The notes beneath the pieces were generated by a model. The model did not search any database, was not told the origin of the DNA, and was given only the letters and a program-made list of their open reading frames with translations. A stretch of 64,000 nt of DNA from Bidens hawaiensis. Lineage: Eukaryota; Streptophyta; Magnoliopsida; Asterales; Asteraceae. Location: contig JAIQDT010006467.1 in the NCBI GenBank assembly GCA_021521415.1, forward strand, positions 62,001 to 126,000, read 5' to 3'. The translations under genes were made by a program, and so were the position numbers. Within the stretch, counting starts at the first letter, position 1; each line of letters opens with the position of its first letter. Positions 23,404 through 35,805 of the stretch are shown one piece after another.

Positions 23404-23644
23404 AAGTGTTTGGTTCACCAGAATAACACATTTCGATTAGTAAATATTTTCACCATTAAGCTTAAAATTATGTTTAATGAAAATTTTACCCTTTTATACC
23501 TTCACATATGTTCATAGCCCGTAGTTTACAACTCACGCACCACATCCTTCACCACCACCAACCACCACCACTACATCAACGTACTCAGAACCGAATCAAA
23601 ACATACTTAGAGTTTTTTAATCATTAGTCCTCTTACGAATCCAG

Positions 23645-24591
23645 TGTTGGACTCGGTCTGCCCAAGACGCATATTATTATTGATGTGGCTAGTACATTAT
23701 GATCCAAGTCGGGTCATACCCAATAACAAGCTAGACAAACATCAATTATATTTGTTTATGTATGATATGATCATAAGTAAATAAATATTGACACTTATGT
23801 TATTTGGAAAAGATTTTCTAAATACAATGTACTTGTGAAATGAATAAATCATATGGATGATTTATAATTTGAGAGAACATTACATATTATTATTTAAGTT
23901 GGTTAAATAACAATATGTAAACCTAATTACCTAGCATGTTACTTATAATGTGTCATAAAATAATATAAGTTATAACACATAAATATATATATATATATAT
24001 ATATATAGAAAGTTTATATAATAAAAATATGAAAAGAAGGATGCTGGCCAACCCCCCCTTCTCACTCTCTTCTCTTATTTTATTATTATTTTCATGTTAG
24101 TGGGAACATGCAATTGATTTGAATGGTGGACTTGTGAGGTGCCATTTTGAAAGACCAAATAACTCTTTCATTCTCTCATAACATTTGCAAGTAACAAATT
24201 TTTCTACACTCTCTTTTTTCTCTCTAATTTTCGGCCAAGGAGGAGGAGCCAAGGGAGGAAGAAAATTTTGAGTGCAAATCCTAGCTACAAGGTATTTGCT
24301 TGAAGGCTTGAAGGGTATACAAGCTTGAGGAACTACTCTTTGAAGTTCTTGCCTTCCAACCATTCTCTCATTCACCTTTTGATTACTTGAAAGGTAGTTT
24401 AACATGCATGAACTTATAGTGACATGCATGTGTTTGATAGTATGTATTTCGTATATGGATCCGGGATTGGGTTTTGCATGTGTAAAATTGGTTTTATACA
24501 CAATCAACTAACAAGATTTAAAACTTTTATCCGCTGCGTTTTTCATAAAATTGGTGTTTTATGACTTTGATAATCTTGTTAAAACCCAACA
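23645..24591 (+). repeat. 5' LTR of copia element
   Basis: TG...CA ends; a TA microsatellite at 23983-24006 differs in length from the other LTR. Antisense open frames inside it (24097-24507) recur in the other LTR and are not genes. Confidence 0.95.
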
Positions 24592-24606
24592 TGGCATCAA
24601 GAGCCG
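24592..24606 (+). other. Primer-binding site
   Basis: TGGCATCAAGAGCCG follows the LTR without a gap; it resembles the Met tRNA complement TGGTATCAGAGCC with an extra base. Confidence 0.7.
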
Positions 24607-26068
24607 CTTATACGGATGCATGCTTCATTAGACCCAAAAATTTTTCGGATTTATGGTGGGTTTTACCATTTGGCCGAAAATTTTTAATGATTTTGGTTAC
24701 CCCATGGTTTTTCAAGATTATAATTTACATGCATGTGGTAATCTTGAAAAACTAAGTCATTTGGATGATTGATTGTGTTGTTTGGACAAGGCTCGAAACT
24801 TTCGGTTTGGTTATGCTATGGCCGAAAGTTTTAAGGGGTTAAGGGGAACCATTTTTGGTCTTGTGTTATTGCATATTTGGTTGTGTAATGGATGTTCATA
24901 ACCTAGCCATGGCCTTGTGTTTGGTTGAATGATTGTGTTGATGTGTTTATTCATTCAAGTGGTTGTTTGTTCATTCGATATGGTTGTAATATTTATTTGG
25001 GTTTGTAATCTATCTATTCATTCATCTGGTTTGTAATAATAAGTAGATTAGATGCATTTCTTTTACTAGAAAAATGTATTAGGATATATTTTGTAAAAGA
25101 AGATGCAAGGAATGAAGCCCAAATAAAGTGAATGGAGACCACAACACGGGGGTGAACACTTGGAGCATTTGGATGCGGGATCAAGTGGGAGTTCACCGAC
25201 ACAAGCTTATGTTCTTATGAGTCCATTAGGAGAGACTTTTGATAAACTTGTCTTCGGTCAACAAGTGTAGTCAACATTAGGAGGCTATGGTTATGAACTT
25301 GTGGTTGTATGTTTTATGCTTGCATGGTTGATTTAGTTTTGTTTGTGTTATTGCAATGTGGTTTGCTAACAACTTAAAATCAACAACTAGCATAAAATTG
25401 GTTCCTTAGAAATCGTTAGGTAATAAAATTGGTTTTATTAAAGGCTAATGATTTCACAATAAAATGGGTTTTGTTAATAGGAACTATGAAAATGGGCTGA
25501 ATGCATGGAAATGAAAGGTACATACATTTTTTTCCAACCTAGAATTTAGAAAACAAAAATCCCTTTTATAAATAAGTCGAACACCATCCTTTTATACAAC
25601 ATCCAAATCACTTGGGAACTCGGCATGGGATAAAGGTCACCTAACCATGTTGGAGGAAACTTGTGAGTTTGAGGTTGGTTTACCATATTTGTGGGATAAA
25701 GGTCACCTAACCACTTGTATGTGTAAACTCACACGTGTGTATAAGTAGGACAACTAAAATTGGAAACCATGTGAATAGGGTCACCGAAGCATGGTGTACA
25801 ATGGTGTTGATGGGATTAAACATGCCAACTAAACATAAGATGTTTAACCGATCCCATAAAACTAGAAGTTGTAAAGGGTTGCAATTGTCAAACGTTGACT
25901 ACCTTGTTAATTTAAATAGAAGGATAAAGGTCACCTAACTACTATTTGAATGTAACGCTGGGTTCTAGATTTTAATCATTAATTTTCTAGGAGACATAAA
26001 GGTTATTAACGATTAAAATTAATTATTGATATCAAAAATACTAAAATTGAGCTTTGTTATATTTGTAG
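24607..26068 (+). other. Untranslated leader of copia element
   Basis: About 1.46 kb without a recognisable domain. It contains three short phrases GGGATAAAGGTCACCTAAC or GGATAAAGGTCACCTAAC (25628, 25692, 25921), a dispersed repeat in the leader. Frames such as 25735-25938 have no known motif. Confidence 0.6.
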
Positions 26069-27030
26069 ATGGCCGCAATCAACAATCCACCTAACGTTAT
26101 TATCCCACCCGTTAATAACCTATCACTAAGATCTATTCTTGATAAGGATCGTCTAAACTATACCAACTTTATGGATTGGTATCGAAACTTGAGAATCGTT
26201 CTCAAGCAAGAAAAGAAATACTAAGTATTAGAGGATCCTATTCCCGATGAACCGAGCGTTGACGATGCCGATAACTATAACTATTGGTTAAAATACAACA
26301 AGGATTCGGTGCAAGTTTCTTGCCTCATGTTGGGAACTATGATTCCCGAGATTCAAAAGGAATTTGAACTACATGGGGCATACGACATGATCACCCAACT
26401 TAAGGAAATGTTCCTTACACAAGCTAGGGTGGAACGCTTCGAAACGGTTCAAACGCTTCATGCATGTCGTATGGAAGAAACCCAATCCGTTTCCTCCTAT
26501 GTGCTTAAAATGAAAAGCCACATTGATCGTCTCGAGCGCCTTAATTGTCCCGTCTCAAAGGAGTTAGGCACGGATTTGATCCTAAATGGGCTAACCAAGA
26601 AATTTGAGACTTTTGTAATGAATTACAATATGACTGGATGGGACAAAAGCATTGGTGAGCTTCACGCAATGCTCAAGACGGCCGAGAAGGGTATAGGTAA
26701 GAAGGTTTTACCCGTTCTCACGATCAATGAAGGTGGAAATAGCAAGAGGCATCACCCGGAACCCACGGCAAAGGTTGACAAAGGTAAGGGACAAGTCAAG
26801 GGCAAGTTCAAGGGAAAGGCAAAAGTGGAACCACCCAAACCAAAGAAGCTAAAGGTTAGCGCGGAGGATCCATGCTTTGGATGTGGGGAGATTGGTCCTT
26901 GGATGAGGAATTGTCCAACCCGTCTCAAAGAGTTGAAAGCTAAGAGGGATGCGGGGCAAACCTCGGGTACAACTTTCATGATTCATGTTGATCTTAATAT
27001 TATTTCCTCTAACACATGGATATTGGATAC
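26069..27030 (+). pseudogene. Copia Gag (nucleocapsid) relic
   Basis: ATG 26069 starts the frame, which reads the usual copia N-terminus (LDKDRLNYTNFMDWYRNLR) and then hits TAA at 26222 where a sense codon before VLEDP is expected. The frame reopens through the Gag core (QARVERFETVQTLHACRMEE, then SHIDRLERLNCPV) and a Lys-rich linker to a zinc knuckle, CFGCGEIGPWMRNC. The knuckle keeps its three Cys but has Pro where His is required, so it could not bind zinc normally. In a working element the protein would assemble the particle and bind RNA. Confidence 0.9.
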
Positions 27031-27350
27031 CGGGATGTGGAACTCATATTTGCAATTTGTTGCAGGGGTTCAAAGGAAATGAAGGATTCAAGAAAGGAGA
27101 TATTAGTCTCTTCATGGGCAACGGAGCAAATGTTGTTGTCGAAGCCCGAGGGGACTACACTTTGAAGCTTCCAAATGGTTTGGAAGTTATTTTGAATAAT
27201 GTTTTGTATGCTCCTAGTTTGACTAGGAATATTATCTCCGTTTCACTTTTAAGACAATATGGTTATGATTTTAAATTTGTGGATGATTGTATTTGTGTTT
27301 TCATGAATGGTGTTTTTTATTTTAAAGCGATGCCGTCTAATGGCATTTAA
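27010..27350 (+). pseudogene. Copia aspartic protease relic
   Basis: The catalytic motif appears as TWILDTG at 27016-27033 in the Gag frame; the expected following residues CGTHICN are in the next frame. An extra G near 27032-27034 explains the shift. The rest (GNGANVVVEARGDYTLKL, then LPNGLEVILNNVLYAPSLTR) is a typical copia protease domain and runs to TAA at 27348. It would cleave the polyprotein. Here it is broken by the frameshift and the stop. Confidence 0.85.
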
Positions 27351-28262
27351 AAATTAGTTCATGATAACAAATCTTTTGATAACATGTTGTACCAATCAAA
27401 CACCAAGAAACTCAAAATGGATTTGAGTAAGACTTATCTTTGGCATTTTCGCCTTGGTCACATAAACAAAGACCGCATACATACACTTCAAAAGTATGGT
27501 CTTTTGGAATCAAGTGAAGATGATTCATTTGATAAATGTGAGTTTTGTTTACTTGGAAAGATGACCGAGGACCCCTTTAGTGGAACAAACGAAAAGGCAA
27601 AAGACTTATTAGGTATCATACATTCGGATGTATGTGGTCCTTTTAAGGCAATGACAAGGAATGGTGAAAGATACTTCATTACCTTTATTGACGACTATAG
27701 TCGTTATGGGTATGTGTACTTGTTAAGACACAAAGATGAAGCTTTTGAATGTTCAAAGTCTTCCAAAATGAAGTACAAAATCAACTTAATAAAACCATTA
27801 AAATACTTCGTTCATATAGAGGAGGTGAATACCTTAGTGATGCTTTTCGAGATCATCTTAGAAGTTGTGGGATCATCTCACAACTTACTCCACCTGGAAC
27901 ACCACAACACAATGGTGTGTCCGAGAGGAGGAATCGAACTCTATTGGATATGGTTCGATCTATGATGGCTAGAAGCACATTGCCTCTATCATTTTGGGGT
28001 TTCACTTTGCTCTCTGCTGCTCGTATTCTAAATATGGCCCCAACCAAGAAAGTGGACAAGACACCTTTTGAAATATGGCATGGAAGGGCTCCATCATTAT
28101 CATATTTAAAAGTATGGGGTTGTGAAGCTTATGTCAAAAACAACACCCAAAACAAACTTGAAAGTCGATCCACTAAGTGTATCTTTGTAGGATATCCAAA
28201 GACTCTATGGGATATTATTTCTACAACCCAACCGAGCAAAAGATGTTCATTGCTTGAAAGGC
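27351..28262 (+). pseudogene. Copia integrase relic
   Basis: The frame from 27351 has the pre-integrase zinc motif (WHFRLGHIN ... CEFC) and the start of the core (IHSDVCGP, FIDDYSRYGYVYLL). Near 27745 one base is missing and the frame moves; the remainder runs from 27749: LRSYRGGEYL, TPPGTPQHNGVSERRNRT, then SARCIFVGY-like C-terminal sequence. The catalytic triad should be D, D, E. The first D (HSDV) and E (SERRN) are present, but the middle one, normally in RSDRGGE, is Tyr (GAT to TAT). Another frameshift lies near 28198, and a TGA near 28258. The product is dead on three counts. Confidence 0.9.
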
Positions 28263-29339
28263 CGAGTTCATGGAAACTAAGTTCCTTATGGAAGGTACTA
28301 GTAGAACGGTGGAACTCGAGGAGGATCGAGAACCACAAGCCGATATACGTTTGGTTGATACTAGAAATCAACAAGAGGTTGTTGAGAATGATCAAATGGT
28401 TGATCAAGACACACAAAACGTTCGCAAATCTGGTAGAATTAGTCATCCACCCGAAAGATATGGATTTTTCATGGATGAATGCTATGTGGTAGATTCGGAT
28501 GAACCCACCACATACCGTGATGCAATGTCACAATCCAATTGTGACAAATGGCTTGAAGCCATGAACGTTGAGATGCAATTCATGCATGACAACCAAGTAT
28601 GGGATTTGGTTGTACCACCTCTTAATTCCAAACCGATTGGAAGTAAGTGGGTTTTCAAGAAAAAAATCGATATGCATGGAAACTTGGATACTTACAAAGC
28701 AAGACTTGTAGCAAAAGGTTTCACTCAAACTCAAGGGCTTGATTATGATGAAAATTTCTCTCCCGTAGCAATGCTAAAGTCGATTAGGATATTGTTTTCC
28801 ATAGCCGCATATTACGACTATGAGATTTGGCAAATGGATGTCAAAACCGCTTTTCTAAATGGGCATCTTGAGGAAGATGCCTATATGGTTCAACCCGAAG
28901 GTTTTGTCGATCCACAACATCCTAATAAAGTATGCAAGTTAAAGAAATCAATCTATGGATTGAAACAAGCATCTAGAAGTTGGAATCACCGTTTTGATGA
29001 AGAAGGTAAGAAATTTGGATTCATCAAAAACGGTGATGAAGCTTGTGTGTATAAGAAAGCTAGTGGGAGCATCATCACTTTCTTAGTATTGTATGTTGAT
29101 GACATACTAATATTTGGGAATGACATTCGAACCATGGAAAGTGTTAAAGCATGGCTTGGAAGTTGTTTTTCCATCAAGGATCTTGGTGAAGCCGCCTATA
29201 TTTTGGGAATAAAGATCTACAGGGATAGATCAAGGCGGTTGATAGGTTTAAACCAAAGTGCATACACTGACAAAATCTTGAAAAGGTTCAAGATGGAGAA
29301 CTCTAAGAGAGGTTTGGTACCTATTCAAAGAGGAACGAA
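28263..29339 (+). pseudogene. Copia reverse transcriptase relic
   Basis: The longest piece of pol, open from 28261 to 29341. It begins with the integrase-RT linker (RKSGRISHPPERYGF) and then the RT: WVFKKKIDMHGNLDTYKARL, QMDVKTAFLNG (catalytic Asp in DVKTAF), YGLKQASRSWN and LYVDDILIFG with the YVDD box near residue 275 of this frame. All catalytic Asp are intact. The frame ends at a TGA created by a missing base near 29337, and RNase H continues in another frame. Confidence 0.95.
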
Positions 29340-29984
29340 TTGAATGCGTCTCAATGTCCAAGGTCAAAGGAAGAGCAAGATAGAATTAAAGGGATCCCAT
29401 ACGCATCGGCTATTGGATCCATCATGTATGCAATGGTATGCACTAGACCGGATGTGTCATGCGCTTTAAGCATGACAAGTAGATTCCAACATAATCCGGG
29501 AAGTAGCCATTGGATGGCAGTTAATTGTATATTGAAATACCTTAGAAGGACTAAGGACATGTTTCTAATATACGGTTCGGGTGAGGAGGAACTCGTTGTA
29601 AAGGGTTACACGGATGCGAGTTTCCAAACCGATCGAGATGATTGTCGATCACAATCGGGATATGTTTTCGTTATGAATGGTGGGGCAGTCTCTTGGAAGA
29701 GCTCGAAACAAGATGTGCTAGCATTGTCCACCACAGAATCGGAATATATCGTTGCCTCATTGGCAGCTCAAGAAGCTGCGTGGATAAGGAAATTCATTGC
29801 CGATCTAGGGGTGGTCCGTACCATTCAGGACCCTCTAGAAATCTTTTGTGACAACGAGGGTGCGATTGCTCAAATCAAGGAACCTCATGCTCATCAAAAG
29901 ACGAGGCACATTGAGCGGTGGTTCAACTACATAAGGGATGAAGTTGAGAAAGGAAAGATATGTATTCGCAAAGTCCACTCATGA
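29340..29984 (+). pseudogene. Copia RNase H relic
   Basis: Reads the RT tail (PYASAIGSIMYAMVCTRPDV) and the RNase H domain: GYTDASFQTDRDD, SWKSSKQDVLALSTTESEY, EIFCDNEGAIA and KTRHIERWFNYIRDEVEKG. The active-site acidic residues (TDAS, TESE, CDN) are present. The protein stops at HS (29982-29984), whereas the family usually continues with a short tail ending in a TKPL-like motif, so the C-terminus is lost or shifted. Confidence 0.93.
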
Positions 29985-30847
29985 AGTTCCTTGAAAGGCC
30001 AAAGCATGAAGGTCACACTTGTGCCTTAGGACTTAGATATTCTAGTGATTGGATATGATCGAATTTTGTATTTGGATATCGGAACAATTGTTATTTTGAC
30101 TCATTCATATGATTATGGTTTATGATTATGACATTTTGAGTTATGTTCCATTTTAGCATGTTTAAATCCATGAATAAGTTACTTTACTTGTTCTAAATGT
30201 CCATAGTCGCTCATATTTTTGAGAACAAACATGAAGGTAAGACTATTATGAACTTGGATTGGTGGATATTCATAAGGTATGAATATAGAGAAAAAGGTTG
30301 CTGCCAAGGTTCATAGATATTTATGGGATATAAGTATTGGACTGACCCGCTCTCAAATATTACTACATGGAATCTTTGTGATTGATCGATCATAAGTAAA
30401 TTTGAGTAAAGGCGAATATCATAGTATCCTCCGACCTGAGATACATATTGGCTATTGATATTCACCAAATATTATACTTTGATTTAGTTCTTCGCTGCTC
30501 TGAAACATAACGGTACATAAGTTTACGATTAGGTATGGTACTAGATGATTGTGAAAGACGTATGTAATCAAAAGGGGATTTGTCCCTCTTATTTGTTGAG
30601 AGTAAGATGTCTAAGGCCTGCAAAGTTAAATCAATAAAGAATGATCACTCTATGTCTCTGGATTTGACATGACATCTGAGACAAAAGAATAAATGATAGA
30701 TTCACCTAAATCATTTCAAGTAAGGAACTTGAAGGGGATGATGTTATTGAATGGCACTTCGTCATGCGCATTAGGGGTAGTAAACCGTAGTTAGGCGGTA
30801 TTTGCTACTTGCATCAATCTTCTATGTATCTTGTGCAAGTGGGAGAT
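29985..30847 (+). other. 3' non-coding part of copia element with polypurine tract
   Basis: About 860 bp without a domain. It ends in CAAGTGGGAGAT directly before the LTR start, the polypurine tract. Confidence 0.75.
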
Positions 30848-31181
30848 TGTTGGACTCGGTCTTCCCAAGACGCATATTATTATTGATGTGGCTAGTACGT
30901 TATGAACCAAGTCTGGTCATACCCAATAACAAGCTAGACACACACCAATTATATTTGTTTATGTATGATATGATCATAAGTAAATAAATATTGACACTTA
31001 TGTTATTTGGAAAAGGGTTTCTAAATACAATGTACTTGTGAAATGAATAAATCATATGGATGATTTATATTTTGAGAGAACATTACATAGTGTTATTTAA
31101 GTTGGTTAAATAACAATATATAAACCTAATTACCTAGCATGTTACTTATAATGTGTCATAAAATAATATAAGTTATAACAC

Positions 31182-31218
<37 letters not shown>

Positions 31219-31779
31219 TTATATAATAAAAATAAGAAAGGAAGGAGGGTGGCCAACCCCCCCTAACTCTCTTCTCTTATTTTATTATTATTTTCATGTT
31301 AGTGGGAACATGCAATTGATTTGAATGGTGGACTTGTGAGGTGCCATTTTGAAAGACCAAATAACTCTTTCATTCTCTCATAACATTTGCAAGTAACAAA
31401 ACTTTCTACACTCTCCTTTTTCTCTCTAATTTTCGGCCAAGGAGGGAAGAAAATTTTGAGTGCAAATCCTAGCTACAAGGTGTTTGCTTGAAGGCTTGAA
31501 GGGTATACAAGCTTGAGTAACTACTCTTTGAAGTTCTTGCCTTCCAACCATTCTCTCCTTCACCTTTTGTTTACTTGAAAGGTAGTTTAACATGCATGAA
31601 CTTATAGTGACATGCATGTGTTTGATAGTATGTATTTCGTATATGGATCCGGGATTGGGTTTTGCATGTGTAAAATTGGTTTTATACACAATAAACTAAC
31701 AAGATTTAAAACTTTTATCCGCTGCGTTTTTCATAAAATTGGTGTTTTATGACTTTGATAATCTTATTAAAACCCAACA
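30848..31779 (+). repeat. 3' LTR of copia element
   Basis: 932 bp, aligned throughout with 23645-24591. It is shorter mainly near 31440, where a GGAGGAGCCAAGGGAGG-type stretch is reduced. Confidence 0.95.
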
Positions 31780-32205
31780 TCCAGCACTTAATAGTACATA
31801 GGTAAACAAAGCCTAACTAATTTTCTATCATATTTATTAGATAATTAAAGTTAAATAAATAATTACTTGTATTTTATCCTCTTTTCCGTTGTTACTTGCT
31901 AGCATTTTCACTTTCCGATAGCAAATTGTCATCGATTAACTTTTAATTAATATGCATTTCAACAAAATTTGTCTTATTAAAATCCCGGGGGGGGGGGGTG
32001 GGGTGGTGGGGAAGGTTGGTTGAGAGGGAATTGGCACGTTAGCCGCACAAGCATACCGTGTTGGTTGTGCATGAGAGGTGGCATGATTTGACCGGTGTTA
32101 GCTCACCACGCTTGTTAGCAATGCCAAGAAGTTAATTTTCCACAATTTGGAATAGTTTAAAGGTTATAAAAAAAAATTTAATTTTTAATCTTTAAACATC
32201 AATTT
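31780..32205. other. No gene; G-rich tract
   Basis: AT-rich except for a run of about 11 G followed by TGGGGTGGTGGGG (31986-32011), which could form a G-quadruplex. No frame of note. Confidence 0.5.
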
Positions 32206-33066
32206 AGGTGCTGTTTGTTTTTGAAGACAAAAACTGTCTGCAATCTGATTTCATGTCTTGAACTGAAGATGTGGTCTGAAGGTCTGCAATCTGAAAATAT
32301 AATACTGTTTGTTTTATAAACTAGGTATCGCCTGCATAAGCTGAAATTAGTTACCTATCATACATATCACAGTAGATAGAAGTTATTTAACATCTGTATA
32401 CTAGTAAAATAGTTGGTGGTGGGAGGTGGACGGTGGTGGTGGCGAACGGTGGGTGGTGGTGGTGGTGGTGATGGACGGTGATGGTGGTAGGTGGTGGACG
32501 GTGTTGGTAGCGGATGGTAGGTGGTGGTGGTGGGTGGTGGTGGCGGACGGTGGGTGGTGGTAGTGGACGATGGTTGTGGCTGACGGGTGGGTGGTGGTGG
32601 TGGTGGTGGGTGGTGGTGATGGACGGTGGTGGTGGTGGCGGACGGTGTGCGGTGGTAGTGGAAGATGGTTGTGGCCGACGGGTGGTGGGTGGTGGTGGTG
32701 GGTGGTGGTGGTGGACGGTGGTGGTGGATGGTGGTGGGTGGTGGTGGTGGTGGACGGTGGGTGGCGGCGGTGATGGACGGTGGCGGCGGCGGACGGTGGG
32801 TGGTGGTGGTGGACGGTGGTGGTGGCGGACGGTGGTGGTGGGTGGTGGTGGTGGCGGACGGTGGGTGGTGGTGGTGGTGGACATTGGGTGTTGATACGAT
32901 GTTAAGAAGTGTGAAGAAGTTAAACAATAGCTTCTTTTTTAAGACCATAAAAACAGTTTGCATATCTTATTTAAAAAAAAAAACAAACAGTTTTCAGAAG
33001 CTAATGTCTATGCGCCCACAGACATAAGCCTCCTGCAGATGTTTTAAGCAAAAACAAACACCACCT
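32206..33066. mobile_element. hAT-like non-autonomous element with minisatellite
   Basis: Left end AGGTGCTGTTTGTTTTTG and the reversed right end AGGTGGTGTTTGTTTTTG match at 17 of 18 bases; both are followed by ACTGTCTGCA/ACATCTGCAG-like subterminal sequence. The form is typical of hAT MITEs. Between the ends lies a GGT-rich minisatellite. No 8-bp target duplication is visible, so the class is inferred from the ends only. Confidence 0.6.
32405..32890. repeat. GGTGGT/GGACGGTGG minisatellite
   Basis: About 485 bp built from GGTGGTGG, GCGGACGGTGG and TGGGTGGTGG in changing order, with higher-order units of about 100 bp. Open frames on both strands (His/Pro-rich on -, Gly/Trp/Val-rich on +) follow from the lack of stop codons in this repeat and are not genes. 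Confidence 0.9.
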
Positions 33067-33989
33067 TAATCTTTTTTTTTTCGTAATATTTCTCTTCATC
33101 CTCTTCTCTTTGTCAATTCTCCATATGTTCCCAGGTTTTCTCACTAATTACGATACATCATAATCATCCGGAGAAACTAATAATGAAGTTTTTATCAAAT
33201 TAATCATACATGCCACCAAAATTTTATACAAGTTGAACCAGCCACGACATATAGTGCAAAAACCGACAGGACAATGGTCAATACAAAATAAGGAACGCAA
33301 TGTGTGCTTGTGCCAAGTTACATAATATTACTTGGAAGGAAAACAACGGTTTGGCTATTTGTCACTACAATGAGAAAAATATCCAACCGTCTTTTGTAGA
33401 AATTGATTACCAAAAAAAAGCAGCTAATTGCCAGGAATTACGCAACCGATAAAGCTATCACAACCTTCAATCAGATTTGGTTTACGAGCTATATTTACAT
33501 GCTGACGATGAAACTATATTTTTAATATAAAGTTGACGTGTAAGAAGGATTAACACATATAAACGAACTTGTTTACATCCATGGAAGGTGGTGTGTTTAA
33601 AAAAAATTGGCATAATTGGCAAACATGTTTGTTTATAAAATATATAAATTCAAAAAGAGAACACGATGTATGATTTGAAGAGGTAGGGTCCACGACCCAC
33701 CTAAAAGGAATAGAAATTTAAGCGGGAGGGTGCACACCTACATATCATCGCTACCAACTAATTAATCCAACAATTTAGAAAGAAAATGGCGTTGGCGGAG
33801 GTCCCACCATACGCCACACATCAACTCTTACATTCTAAAAGGATTGAATCTAAGTTCATCCTATGTATGACACAAAAACGAAGAATCTTGGTGAATGAGA
33901 CCTCCAGTCAATAAGATGACGACAACACATCATTAATAGTACTACATAGTATGAATGCCACCATCAGTCGCTGCTTTGCCCACCATCTT
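33067..33989. other. No gene recognised
   Basis: AT-rich; small dyad GGGTCCACGACCC at 33688. No lasting frame, no element ends seen. Confidence 0.4.
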
Positions 33990-34508
33990 TCTTTGAGCAC
34001 GTGCTGGCTCACTGTTTGGTGGATCCCCTGACAACGCAACTAACCCACTTCATTCTCTCCTTCCCTTCGGCTTTAAATGCCATCCTAACACCAACGGTAA
34101 AGGCAATCCATTTCCCATACGCAAGTATTCTTTAGTATTTAGCTCTCCCATATTTTATAGTTACCCATACCGATTCTCTTGCCAGAGGGTGATTATGAGA
34201 AGACCTCTTTCCCCTTCTCGTAGCAAGCTCACGGTGTTCTATTTTGCAGGTTACTCCTCTCAGATTAACTGGATTGTGTACCACCTCCGCAGGAAATACT
34301 AACCTTAACTTAATGGCATATCTCAACCTTTTTCAAACTTTCGGTTTAGATGAGTGGGAGACCACCAACTCCCCTGACAAACCAAACACTAGTTGGTCCG
34401 AAAGGGATGAATACGATGGAAGGCAACCAACCCCCCACCTCAGTTTACTATTACAGGTAGCACCAGACTCTACCATGCCAACAACCTCCCTCACTTTCAC
34501 TAAGCGTC
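33990..34508 (+). repeat. LTR-end-like and leader sequence of a Tat-like relic (tentative)
   Basis: A GGCTTTAAATGCC promoter-like string (34069) is followed by pyrimidine-rich U5-like sequence and then, near 34300, by a short frame reading NLMAYLNLFQTFGLDEWE. This is the position and style of the 5' region of a Tat-type Ty3 element, but no LTR pair can be shown. Confidence 0.3.
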
Positions 34509-35045
34509 ATGGCATGGTGGGAGGTAGAGCAGGAGAAGTTGATGGCAAGGCTACAAGAGAGGCTCATCCCTAGCAGAGTCCAGCCTCGAAACTTATTCGG
34601 CAGAGCTCTAAGTAGCATTGAAGTTGATGACCAAGACGAGGAAGAAGACGAGCATGAGTCGGCACCTTGAAGACATAGGGTGGCGGAGTACCAACAGCGT
34701 GGTGGCCGAGGAAGAAGTCAGCACGGTGGCCAACACCGAACGCAACGTTCACGCCAAACTAATTCCTCGCCTATAGGTGACACTGATTTCGAGGAAAGGA
34801 GTGATGAAGAGACCCCCAAGAGTCAAGGAAGGGCTAACACCCAGAAAAAAGGTAATCGAATATCACCCCGACGCGAACATAGACTTCTCTAAACCTTTCA
34901 GGCCGGCGACCTTAGGGGAGAGTTAAAGTTTGTCAGAAGGATTGCGAAAGCAGAACTTCCCACAAACCCAAAAAACCCGACGACTGTAGGGAACTATGAC
35001 AGTCTGTCTGACCCAGACGATGTTGTGGGTCAAAATTTCACTTAG
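34509..35045 (+). pseudogene. Tat-like Ty3 Gag relic 1
   Basis: A single frame stays meaningful from 34509 to the TAG at 35043, with in-frame stops at 34668 and 34890. It reads AWWEVEQEKLMARLQERLIP, an acidic patch (DDQDEEEDE), an Arg/Gln-rich stretch and finally ELKFVRRIAKAELP ... NYDSLSDPDDVV. The last part is the start of the Ty3 Gag core, where families have LP...YDG..DPDDH. The frame ends there, so most of the core is missing. The upstream piece at 34244-34508 is in another frame. Confidence 0.55.
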
Positions 35046-35089
35046 GATCCAGAGTCTCATAATCTTGCCAATCGGAATCCTAGACAGGT

Positions 35090-35725
35090 TTGGTATCCTG
35101 AACTCTGTATTTATTTCGCTAAGGGATATATTTTGCAGGTAATCATTGGTGACTTAATTAGCATTAAAAGCTCATTATATGAATCGGTCAAAACAACTGG
35201 AATGGTCTTGTAACTGCTAAGAGCAATAATCACATTAATGACTCATTAAGTGCATTAAACAGGCGGGATTACTCATATGCGGAGTGTCTCAATAAAATTC
35301 AGTTCATAACCATCTTACAACGGCTTGTAATACCAACTATTAATGGAGAAGTTCGTGAAGACCAATCTAAGTAGGCCCAAAGCATTTAATGTTGGGATAG
35401 TCGATTACTATAAAATAAGGCTATAATGAACAAAATAGGACACAATTTGCACCACACTTACACTCTCTTGTACTCTAGACTTGCTCATTAACAGCTCTCG
35501 AGTTGTAACACTTTTACTTATTAATAAATTTGAGGCAGGCGCATAGTTTTCCCCTCCTGAGGTTTTTTGCTGGAGATCCTACTAAGGATCAGGGGTTTTT
35601 CTTCGCTATATCTTGAGCCATTTACTGCTTTACATACACACACTTTCAATATTATGAAGAACACGCTACCTCACTTATAAAGTTTTATCACCAAATTGCT
35701 TAGGTAATTTTAAAGCAAAACAGTT
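35090..35725 (+). repeat. LTR-like sequence of Tat-like relic 2
   Basis: Contains a TATA box (CTATAAAATAAGG, 35409-35421), then about 110 bp on an AATAAA-like signal (35523), pyrimidine-rich sequence and, at its end, TTGCGCCAAGCGTGGAAC, similar in style to the primer-site region of Tat-type elements. A gag gene starts 80 bp later. The left limit is not defined and no partner LTR is seen. Confidence 0.45.
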
Positions 35726-35805
35726 TTGCGCCAAGCGTGGAACAAGTGGTGTTTTTCATCCAAAAATTCATCTATAATCACAACCCATTCAAACTCGATC
35801 CAGAA

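Larger units (their letters stand above)
23645..31779 (+). mobile_element. Complete Ty1/copia LTR retrotransposon, degenerate
   Basis: 8135 bp with LTRs of 947 and 932 bp. Both begin TGTTGGACTCGG and end AAAACCCAACA, and the element is flanked by the direct repeat TCCAG (23640-23644 and 31780-31784). Domain order Gag, protease, integrase, RT, RNase H is the copia order. Several stops and frameshifts break the polyprotein. The LTRs differ at about six of the first 110 bases and less elsewhere, so the insertion is not recent. An internal lineage name is not claimed. Confidence 0.95.

Noticed and set aside
32367..33027. Long His/Pro-rich and Gly/Trp-rich open frames on both strands
   Set aside because: They come from the GGT minisatellite, which lacks stop codons in several frames.
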